Of a stretch of DNA of 6,631 nucleotides, positions 1 through 5,530 are shown in pieces (the stretch's first letter is position 1; each line of letters opens with the position of its first letter). The translations under genes and the position numbers were made by a program. Under the pieces are notes generated by a model. That model was given only the letters and a program-made list of their open reading frames with translations. It did not search any database and had not been told where the DNA came from. This DNA is from Legionellaceae bacterium (GTDB lineage: Bacteria; Pseudomonadota; Gammaproteobacteria; Legionellales; Legionellaceae), in the NCBI GenBank assembly GCA_947473535.1, contig CANJFK010000054.1, positions 1-6,631 on the forward strand. Direction: 5' to 3'.

Positions 1-632
1 GGGATATGTTATATCTTCCGCCGCATGTCGGGCATCACGGTGTATCGCTCGACGATGATTGCATGACCTACTCATTTGGTTATCGTAGTTATCAAGGTCA
101 GGAATTGTGGGATAGTTTTGGGGATCATTTATCAGAACAGAAACAATTCAAATCACTTTACCGCGATCCAAATTGGGCGCATCAAACAGCAACGTCGGAA
201 ATACCACCAGACGCTTGGCTGCATGCTAAACAATTAATGCAACAAATAGTCGCCGATGAGCAGCAGTTGAAAACGTGGTTTGGTTGTTTCGCCACGCGCC
301 TCGATCAACAAGCCGAACAACAGATGCCTTTACCGCTCATCGATGATGAGCTTTGTGAGTTATCTGAATTTCTAGCGGCGTTGCGTGAGAGCGAAGGCCT
401 CGTGCGCGATGCGACGTGCCGAATTGCTTATCATGAGCAGGGCGATTTGCACTTATTTATTAATGGCTGTGAGTGGACTATCACGGGTGTGGATCTTGCG
501 TTGGTTAGAATGGTGGCTAATCATCGTCGATTGGATATTGCTCAATTGCTGCCGTACCTTGGGTCAGATGATAATCAGCGCTTTCTTTTTGAGTTGTGGA
601 CATTGCAGTGGCTTTGTTTTAACGAAGGGTAG
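1..632 (+). CDS. roxA: 50S ribosomal protein uL16 3-hydroxylase (RoxA/YcfD), C-terminal part, 5' truncated
   Basis: Partial gene: the reading frame is open to the left edge, and the first visible residues are a Gly-Asp pair just before the ATG at 6, which is therefore internal and not the start. The opening GDMLYLPPHVGHHG matches the double-stranded beta-helix segment of YcfD (GDILYIPPGFPHEG in E. coli), where the His is the third iron ligand; here that residue is the His encoded at 33-35. The YSFGYR that follows matches the family's YSVGFR. The remaining ~180 residues fit the helical linker and winged-helix C-terminal domain. The family is a cytoplasmic JmjC-like Fe(II)/2-oxoglutarate oxygenase that hydroxylates an arginine of ribosomal protein uL16. 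E. coli YcfD is about 370 residues, so roughly the C-terminal 55% is present. The HxD half of the iron site lies outside the window. It ends with TAG at 630-632 and no strong terminator follows. Confidence 0.9.
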   Translation, partial: DMLYLPPHVGHHGVSLDDDCMTYSFGYRSYQGQELWDSFGDHLSEQKQFKSLYRDPNWAHQTATSEIPPDAWLHAKQLMQQIVADEQQLKTWFGCFATRLDQQAEQQMPLPLIDDELCELSEFLAALRESEGLVRDATCRIAYHEQGDLHLFINGCEWTITGVDLALVRMVANHRRLDIAQLLPYLGSDDNQRFLFELWTLQWLCFNEG

Positions 633-667
633 TCCCACGTTCAATTCGAATGTCTCAATAAATTGCC

Positions 668-695
668 TTGACTAACGATAGAACCATGAGACAAT
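668..695 (+). promoter_or_regulatory. Possible sigma70 promoter for the 734-1375 gene
   Basis: A TTGACT -35-like box at 668-673 is followed after 16 bp by GACAAT at 690-695, which matches 4 of 6 positions of the -10 consensus. This would start transcription about 30 nt before the ATG at 734. The 101-bp gap between the roxA stop and this gene contains no other good candidate. The call rests on consensus matching only. Confidence 0.35.
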
Positions 696-733
696 AGCCC
701 ATCTTTTAACCGATAAGATTTATTAGGTGCGAA

Positions 734-1375
734 ATGGCCAATGGGGAAACACGATACGCAAAGCAATTGGAACGTTTGGAAGCATTAATTAAATCAAAAC
801 TAACAGCTAAAGCCAAATTGCTTCACCAAGAGCTGGTGGAGGATTATGACGATTTTAATTTCTATGTTGAGTATCGACGTTCTGTACGCGCATTGATTAA
901 TCAAATTAACGTAATGAAAACGTTGCCAAATGCGGATGTTGTCGAGCTAGCAGTCGTCATAAGCATGACAGCACAGTTGTTGGATGAAACGATCAGCATC
1001 GAGGATTACGCCGAACTAATGAATGAAGTACAGGGTAGGCCTTACCCTCACGCGAACGCGCTTGCTGGACTTATGTTTGCTGTGGGCTTCTGCGGCTTCT
1101 TGATTACGCTGTTAGGGTTGTTGTTCACGACAGGAGCGGTAGCGCCCTTGGTGGTAGGAATGGTGTTCTCGTTTATTCTTTATTTCGGTAGTATACCTAT
1201 GATGAATTCGGGTATTCCGGGAGGGTTGTCTCGCGAAATATCGACCGTTAGCGATGCGTCCAAGCGCTGTGCGGAGGCAAATCAGCGGCATTTTGATTTC
1301 TTTCAATCTGAAGCGATTGATAATGACGACGACGATTTTGATTATGATGTGAGGTCAGTTGTTTCTGTTTTGTAG
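734..1375 (+). CDS. Hypothetical protein with two membrane segments and an acidic C-terminus
   Basis: I do not recognise this 213-residue protein. The ATG at 734 has a weak AGGTG ribosome site at 725-729 with a short 4-nt spacer. Residues 1-100 are polar and look helical, with a charged heptad-like stretch at about 9-38 (AKQLERLEALIKSKLTAKAK onwards). A hairpin of two hydrophobic segments follows at about 108-131 and 136-155, joined by a very short turn (TTGAVAP), so both ends should lie on the same side of the membrane. The tail is hydrophilic with an acidic run, DNDDDDFDYD at 196-205, and a hydrophobic end (VVSVL). No signal peptide or catalytic motif is visible. The gene stands alone: a possible promoter precedes it and a REP doublet separates it from convergent yajR. 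In a Legionella-like host, a helical protein with a membrane hairpin could be a Dot/Icm-secreted effector, but that is speculation; an inner-membrane protein is equally possible. Confidence 0.75.
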   Translation: MANGETRYAKQLERLEALIKSKLTAKAKLLHQELVEDYDDFNFYVEYRRSVRALINQINVMKTLPNADVVELAVVISMTAQLLDETISIEDYAELMNEVQGRPYPHANALAGLMFAVGFCGFLITLLGLLFTTGAVAPLVVGMVFSFILYFGSIPMMNSGIPGGLSREISTVSDASKRCAEANQRHFDFFQSEAIDNDDDDFDYDVRSVVSVL

Positions 1376-1399
1376 GATATTGGGTCCAAAAACACTGTC

Positions 1400-1482
1400 G
1401 TAGCCTGGGTGCAGGCGCAGCCGTAACCCAGGATTTCAACGCTCCGAACCTCCCGGATTACACTGCGTTTCATCCGGGCTAC
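1400..1482. repeat. REP doublet: two GTAG-type repetitive extragenic palindromes in inverted orientation
   Basis: Unit 1 on the plus strand begins GTAG (1400-1403) and has a perfect 7-bp stem, CCTGGGT 1404-1410 with ACCCAGG 1426-1432, plus an inner GGC/GCC pair (1414-1416 with 1420-1422). Unit 2 is on the minus strand: GTAG (1482-1479), then stem CCCGGAT (1478-1472) with ATCCGGG (1458-1452). Read in their own orientations the units are related: both start CGTAGCC, share CGCAG in the loop and have GTAA entering the second arm. The spacer is 1433-1451. GTAG-headed REPs are known to be associated with RAYT (TnpA_REP) transposases, and inverted pairs are called REPINs. The element fills most of the 128-bp gap between two convergent genes, a typical REP location. 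Neither hairpin is followed by a T-run, so a conventional intrinsic terminator is not evident. Confidence 0.8.
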
Positions 1483-1503
1483 GTATTGCATCGCTTCCCA
1501 AAG

Positions 1504-2859
1504 TTACTTTACTGCTATCATTTGCTCGGCACTTCCTTCCACATAATGTATTTTATGTATGCGTAAATAAATAACCTGTTCTCCAGGCGAAATCGTAGCT
1601 TGCTCAACACCTGGGAGCGTACGTAATTGTTTAAGAAGCTTGTCTTCATCCGAAACTGCGCTATCAAACGGGACAATCAGTGTTAATTGATAATTATTCG
1701 GTTGCATGTAAGCTGAAATCAATAACCACAGCAAGGCGAGGATGGCATTCATGATAAAAATGCCTTGAGCACCAACGGCTTGATAGATAACGCCCGCTAA
1801 CGCACCACCCGCGAATATGCCAAGAAATTGGCTGCTGGAATAAATGCCCATCGCCGTTCCTTTACTATTCCTGCTCGCTTGCCTAGAAACCAGTGAGGGT
1901 AAACTTGCTTCCAAGACATTGAACGCGACGAAATAGGCAAACATGAACCCACAGATACTGAACCAGGACGAATAGGTAAAGGCCAGCATCAATTGACATA
2001 AGCCCATCACGGCCACGGCACTTACAAAAACCAGTTTAATATGACGTTTTCGTTCTGCAAAAATGATGAATGGGATCATAACCAAAAAGGCGCTGACCAT
2101 CAGTGGCAAATAAAAATGCCACTGTTGCGATAAATGCCCCAATTTGAGTTGTTGTTGCAACAGGATGGGTATGACAAAAAAGGTCGAGGTAAGCATTAGG
2201 TGCAGGAAAAAAATACCGATGTTCAGGCGCTGTAAGTGGTGATTACGAAAAACCTGCTTGAACTGCGCTGTTTTTACGTCACTATCCAGGTGAAAGGGTT
2301 CTTTGGTTGGTGTCGGTATAACAAGGTGTAATAGTAGTAAACCAGTTATTGCCAAGGCTGCCGTGAAATAAAAGATCCCTGCAAGATTAAAATAGTGGAC
2401 GATGAGTGGGCTTATGATCATCGCTAGACTAAAGGATATCCCAATGGTGACGCCAATCACGGCCATGGCTTTCGTGCGTTGCTCGTCTGGCGTTAGATCG
2501 GCCAATAATGCAATTAACACACTACCGATAGCGCCAGTGCCCTGCAATGTTCGAGCAATAATCATGCCGTAGATTGAATCCGTGAGCGCGCCATATAAAC
2601 TTCCAACAGCAAAAAGCAGTAACCCTATCGTTAATATTGGCTTTCTGCCGTATCGATCAGATAACATCCCAAAAGGGATTTGTAACAGCCCCTGGCTTAA
2701 ACCATAACAGCCAAACGCTATACCCAATAACATTGGCGTTGCGGCGTTTAAATGTGCTGCGTATACAGTGAAAACTGGGATCAGCATAAACAAGCCCAGC
2801 ATGCGGAATGAAAAAAGGGCTGCAATGGGTAGCGTGTTACTTAACCAAGATTGTTTCAT
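1504..2859 (-). CDS. yajR: MFS transporter of the YajR type with C-terminal YAM domain
   Basis: A 451-residue inner-membrane protein of the major facilitator superfamily, close in length to E. coli YajR (454). Numbered from the chosen start, twelve hydrophobic segments span about 8-386. The motif A loop after TM2 is intact (GMLSDRYGRK, 64-73), the TM4 motif B-like segment is ARTLQGTGAIG (102-112), and a charged cytoplasmic loop lies at about 182-208. The soluble tail from about 389 (YQLTLIV, then LPGVEQATI, then EQVIYLRI) resembles the ferredoxin-like YAM domain that distinguishes YajR from other drug-proton antiporter relatives. The substrate is unknown; family membership predicts proton-driven export. 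The frame stays open upstream to a TTG at 2922, but I choose the ATG at 2859: it places the first hydrophobic helix at the usual distance, and the extension would run through a probable promoter and palindrome. No convincing Shine-Dalgarno precedes this ATG. The gene is divergent from the fabL operon. Confidence 0.88.
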   Translation of the reverse strand: MKQSWLSNTLPIAALFSFRMLGLFMLIPVFTVYAAHLNAATPMLLGIAFGCYGLSQGLLQIPFGMLSDRYGRKPILTIGLLLFAVGSLYGALTDSIYGMIIARTLQGTGAIGSVLIALLADLTPDEQRTKAMAVIGVTIGISFSLAMIISPLIVHYFNLAGIFYFTAALAITGLLLLHLVIPTPTKEPFHLDSDVKTAQFKQVFRNHHLQRLNIGIFFLHLMLTSTFFVIPILLQQQLKLGHLSQQWHFYLPLMVSAFLVMIPFIIFAERKRHIKLVFVSAVAVMGLCQLMLAFTYSSWFSICGFMFAYFVAFNVLEASLPSLVSRQASRNSKGTAMGIYSSSQFLGIFAGGALAGVIYQAVGAQGIFIMNAILALLWLLISAYMQPNNYQLTLIVPFDSAVSDEDKLLKQLRTLPGVEQATISPGEQVIYLRIHKIHYVEGSAEQMIAVK

Positions 2860-2867
2860 TGGTTTTT

Positions 2868-2892
2868 GGTTCACTTTTGAAAAAGGTGAACC
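2868..2892. promoter_or_regulatory. 25-bp near-perfect palindrome, candidate operator upstream of yajR
   Basis: GGTTCAC (2868-2874) is mirrored by GTGAACC (2886-2892). Inside these arms, TTT (2876-2878) pairs with AAA (2882-2884), and only the positions 2875/2885 and 2879/2881 break symmetry around the centre at 2880. It ends 8 bp upstream of the yajR ATG and begins directly after the proposed -10 box, so it would cover the transcription start. A dimeric repressor could bind here; alternatively the transcript could fold into a hairpin near the start codon. No regulator gene is adjacent. Confidence 0.5.
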
Positions 2893-2893
2893 G

Positions 2894-2922
2894 ATGGTAC
2901 AAAGATCACGCGTTTGAAACAA
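2894..2922 (-). promoter_or_regulatory. Possible yajR promoter
   Basis: On the minus strand TTGTTT (2922-2917) is followed after exactly 17 bp by TACCAT (2899-2894), matching 3 of 6 and 4 of 6 consensus positions. Transcription would begin near 2887, inside the palindrome at 2868-2892. The individual boxes are modest; the spacing and the adjoining palindrome are the main support. Confidence 0.4.
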
Positions 2923-2954
2923 GCGTTTTTGCTCAAATTTTGTATCTTGTTTGA

Positions 2955-2983
2955 TTGACAGGCATCGTTAATCACGGTAATTT
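2955..2983 (+). promoter_or_regulatory. Probable sigma70 promoter of the fabL-yaiI-xseA-GH3 operon
   Basis: A perfect TTGACA -35 hexamer (2955-2960) is followed after 17 bp by TAATTT (2978-2983), which keeps the most conserved first, second and last -10 positions. Transcription would begin near 2990, giving a leader of about 17 nt that just includes the fabL ribosome site. It is the only good rightward promoter upstream of the four overlapping genes. Confidence 0.55.
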
Positions 2984-2994
2984 TACCTCCTTTT

Positions 2995-2999
2995 AAGGT
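2995..2999 (+). promoter_or_regulatory. Ribosome binding site that fixes the fabL start
   Basis: AAGGT at 2995-2999 lies 7 nt before the ATG at 3007. This favours that ATG over the in-frame TTG immediately before it at 3004. Confidence 0.55.
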
Positions 3000-3006
3000 T
3001 AACTTG

Positions 3007-3762
3007 ATGAATCAACTATTCGCAAATAAAGTCGCGCTGATTACGGGCGGCGCACGGGGTATTGGCAAAGCAACGGCGTTGAAGTTGGCGCGCACAGGTT
3101 GTGATGTCGCAATTGTTTATTATAACAGCTCTGATGAAGCGGCGGCTTTAGTACAAGAAATACAGACGTTAGGACGGCGTGCGATTGCAATTCAAGCTAA
3201 CGTGGCCGACCATCAATCGGTTAAAGAAATGTTTATGCAATTTAGAGAGCACTTTGCTCAACTGGATTTTCTGATAAGCAATGCCGCCAGTGGTGTGTTA
3301 AAACCCGCCATGAAAATGTCAACCAAGCACTGGCGTTGGTGTATGGAAACAAATGCATTAGCACTCAACCATTTGGTGACTGAAGGTAAGCCAATCATGC
3401 CCCCAGGCAGTCGTGTTGTGGCATTATCCAGTTTGGGTGCGCACCGAGCGATTCCTAATTATGCGTTTATTGGTGCATCAAAAGCAGCCCTTGAAGCGTT
3501 GGTACGTTCTTTGAGCCTTGAGTTAGCCGAAGATGATATCAGCGTGAATACGGTATCTGCCGGCGTGGTTGATACCGACGCATTGAAGCATTTTCCTAAT
3601 CGCGAGCAATTGCTTGATGAATATCAGGCGCATGCCTTGTCAGCCATTCCACTCACACCAGAACATGTAGCTGATGCGGTGTATTTATTATGCTTGCCAG
3701 AAGCAAGGATGATTAAAGGACACACGTTGTTTGTGGACGCAGGTTACAGTGTGGTGGGTTGA
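3007..3762 (+). CDS. fabL: FabL-type enoyl-[acyl-carrier-protein] reductase (SDR family)
   Basis: This 251-residue cytoplasmic enzyme has the short-chain dehydrogenase fold. The nucleotide-binding motif TGGARGIG is at 13-20 and the NAAS motif at 92-95. Serines 141-142 precede the catalytic pair Tyr152 and Lys159, which are separated by six residues (YAFIGASK). That Y-x6-K spacing marks enoyl-ACP reductases; ordinary SDR reductases such as FabG have Y-x3-K. Two stretches closely resemble Bacillus subtilis FabL from memory: NAASGVLKP (92-100; FabL NAASGVLRP) and DTDALKHFPNRE (189-200, which I recall as identical). The expected reaction is NAD(P)H-dependent reduction of trans-2-enoyl-ACP, the last step of each fatty-acid elongation cycle. 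FabL is reported to be less sensitive to triclosan than FabI. It is the first gene of the operon, with AAGGT 7 nt before the start, and its TGA shares one base with the next ATG. A different enoyl substrate cannot be excluded. Confidence 0.85.
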   Translation: MNQLFANKVALITGGARGIGKATALKLARTGCDVAIVYYNSSDEAAALVQEIQTLGRRAIAIQANVADHQSVKEMFMQFREHFAQLDFLISNAASGVLKPAMKMSTKHWRWCMETNALALNHLVTEGKPIMPPGSRVVALSSLGAHRAIPNYAFIGASKAALEALVRSLSLELAEDDISVNTVSAGVVDTDALKHFPNREQLLDEYQAHALSAIPLTPEHVADAVYLLCLPEARMIKGHTLFVDAGYSVVG

Positions 3763-4208
3763 TGAAAATTTGGATGGATGGCGATGCCTGCCCTAAACTC
3801 ATTAAAGATATTTTGTTTCGCACAGCGATACGCACTAAAATCGTATTAATTGTTGTCTCAAATCATTTGGTGCCTATTCCGGCCTCGCCCTTTATAAAAC
3901 GAACCCAGGTGGGCGCCGGTTTTGATGTGGCTGACAAGCAAATTGTAGATAGTCTGCAACCCGGTGATTTAGTTATTACGGCTGATATTCCGTTGGCTGA
4001 TGAAGTGGTTCAGAAAGGAGGCCTCGCGCTTAATCCACGCGGCGAGCTATATTCACACAATAATATCAAGCAACATCTGGGCTTACGAAATTTTAATGAG
4101 TCTGTTCGGGGCAGTGGGATGATGACCGGTGGTCCTGCAAAGCTTGGCCTAAAAGAAATTCAACGGTTTGCCAATAATCTGGATAAATTTATAAGGCACC
4201 ATATCTGA
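3762..4208 (+). CDS. yaiI: YaiI/YqxD family protein (UPF0178, DUF188)
   Basis: A 148-residue protein of a widespread but functionally uncharacterised family; E. coli YaiI is 152 residues. Family hallmarks are all present: the N-terminal strand MKIWMDGDACP (1-11), GAGFDVADKQIV (51-62), GDLVITADIPLA (68-79), NPRGELYS (91-98) and TGGP (122-125). The fold belongs to the PIN-like nuclease group, and Asp6, Asp8, Asp58 and Asp75 are candidates for a metal site, but nuclease activity is an inference from fold. The start is the ATG at 3762, whose A is the last base of the fabL TGA (TGATG), with GGTGGG just upstream as a possible ribosome site. The in-frame TTG at 3759 is less likely. The arrangement implies translation coupled to fabL. 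No signal peptide, so cytoplasmic. Confidence 0.92.
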   Translation: MKIWMDGDACPKLIKDILFRTAIRTKIVLIVVSNHLVPIPASPFIKRTQVGAGFDVADKQIVDSLQPGDLVITADIPLADEVVQKGGLALNPRGELYSHNNIKQHLGLRNFNESVRGSGMMTGGPAKLGLKEIQRFANNLDKFIRHHI

Positions 4209-5530
4209 TGACATTAGAAACGCCCATTCTGTCGGTTAGTCAGCTTAATCGGCACGTACGCAGCTGGCTTGAACATGACATGGGTGAAATCTGCGTTGAA
4301 GGCGAGGTCTCAAATTTGAGTAAACCGTCGTCTGGACATTTTTATTTTACATTGAAAGACGCGACGGCTCAGATACGGTGCGTTTATTTTCGTAACCGCC
4401 ACACCAGTGTTGATAGTAAAAATTTGCAAAATGGGCAACAAGTAGTAACGCGCGGTCATTTAAGTTTGTATGAAGCCCGAGGTGACTATCAGTTAATTAT
4501 TGAGCAACTCAGTGATGCCGGCCAGGGTAATCTTTATCAGCAGTTTGAATTATTAAAAACGAAATTGGCAGCACTTGGGCTGTTTGAATTAGCCAGAAAA
4601 AAACGCTTACCTCGCTTTCCTGATTGTATCGGTGTGATTACCTCGGCCAGTGCTGCCGCTCTACGTGATATATTGACGACATTGGCCCGTCGATTTCCTT
4701 TGGCACACGTGCTGGTTTATCCTAGTGATACGCAAGGCAAACAGGCGGCGATGCAATTAACAAAGGCTGTTCGGCAGGCCAATCATGATAATCGCTGTGA
4801 TGTTATTATTCTGGCGCGAGGCGGTGGGAGTATTGAGGATTTATGGGCTTTTAACGATGAACAGCTTGCGCACGCCATTGCTTCGAGCGTGATCCCCATT
4901 GTGTCTGGTATTGGGCATGAAACGGATTTTACCATCGCTGATTTTGTAGCGGATCTACGCGCGCCAACGCCGACTGCGGCGGCCGAGGCCGTGACGCCTG
5001 ACCAACTTGATTTAACCGGTTTGTTTCAAACGTTACAGGCCCGTTTAACGAAAGCCGCGATACGTTATATTCAACAAAAAAAATTATTGCTTAACCATGA
5101 GATTCAAAAAATAACGTCCCCCGGGCAATTGATTGCTACACATAGTCAAACCCTGGACTATTTAGAACGTCATTTGCATCGTGCTATACGACAATTAATC
5201 GAGCAGCGTCAACACCGGGTGCGTCTGGCTATTACCCTGCTCGGGGCCAAACATCCCCGTCTTTTATTGCAGCAAGCCAAAAATCGTGTGCAACAGCTAG
5301 AAATTAATTTAATTCAGGCGATGACACTAACATTTAATCAACTTAAACAGCGCATGACAACGCAACTGATAACCTTGCACACAGTTAGCCCCTTAGCGAC
5401 GCTGGACCGTGGCTACGCGCTGGTTACGCACCATAATCGGGTGATTATTGATAGTCGTCAGGTGAGTTTGGGTGATGTAGTCCAGATTCGATTGGCGACG
5501 GGACATTTAAATTGTGAGGTTGTAAGATGA
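4208..5530 (+). CDS. xseA: Exodeoxyribonuclease VII large subunit
   Basis: This 440-residue subunit of exonuclease VII degrades single-stranded DNA from both ends in complex with several small XseB subunits. The N-terminal OB-fold (about 8-102) contains GEVSNLSKPSSGHFYFTLKD (32-51). The catalytic domain begins near 120 with GVITSASAAALRDI (142-155), RGGGSIEDLWAFND (204-217) and GIGHETDFTIADFVADLRAP (234-253). Asp154, Arg204, His237 and Asp240 occupy the positions of E. coli residues 155, 205, 238 and 241, which are reported essential. Residues about 270-395 are Gln- and Leu-rich and should form the long coiled coil that carries XseB. The end has the family's LDRGYALV (403-410). The domain content is complete and the length is normal. 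ATG 4208 shares one base with the yaiI stop, with TAAGG at 4192-4196 upstream. No xseB is in this window; in many proteobacteria it sits elsewhere beside ispA and dxs. Confidence 0.97.
   Translation: MTLETPILSVSQLNRHVRSWLEHDMGEICVEGEVSNLSKPSSGHFYFTLKDATAQIRCVYFRNRHTSVDSKNLQNGQQVVTRGHLSLYEARGDYQLIIEQLSDAGQGNLYQQFELLKTKLAALGLFELARKKRLPRFPDCIGVITSASAAALRDILTTLARRFPLAHVLVYPSDTQGKQAAMQLTKAVRQANHDNRCDVIILARGGGSIEDLWAFNDEQLAHAIASSVIPIVSGIGHETDFTIADFVADLRAPTPTAAAEAVTPDQLDLTGLFQTLQARLTKAAIRYIQQKKLLLNHEIQKITSPGQLIATHSQTLDYLERHLHRAIRQLIEQRQHRVRLAITLLGAKHPRLLLQQAKNRVQQLEINLIQAMTLTFNQLKQRMTTQLITLHTVSPLATLDRGYALVTHHNRVIIDSRQVSLGDVVQIRLATGHLNCEVVR

Noticed and set aside
627..636. GGG-TAGT-CCC at the roxA stop codon as a terminator.
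   Set aside because: Three base pairs only and no following T-run.
385..675. Open frame of 96 codons in a second frame across the end of roxA.
   Set aside because: It lies almost wholly inside the well-supported roxA frame and its composition (many Trp, Leu, Cys) is typical of a shifted reading of real coding sequence.
651..693. Inverted repeat TGTCTCA (651-657) and TGAGACA (687-693) in the gap before the 734 gene.
   Set aside because: Only 7 bp with a 29-nt loop and no extension of the arms; a match of this size is expected fairly often in a 100-bp gap, and there is no T-run.
1112..1439. Two minus-strand frames of 63-64 codons over the end of the 734 gene and REP unit 1.
   Set aside because: Antisense to a plausible coding gene and partly made of REP sequence; no ribosome site or recognisable protein.
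1400..1482. REP doublet as a bidirectional intrinsic terminator for the convergent genes.
   Set aside because: The stems are strong but no T-run follows on either strand, so I annotate it as a repeat and leave any termination role open.
2860..2922. Longer yajR product starting at TTG 2922 (21 more residues).
   Set aside because: The extra stretch is not hydrophobic, begins with a rare start codon lacking a good ribosome site, and covers the probable promoter and palindrome.
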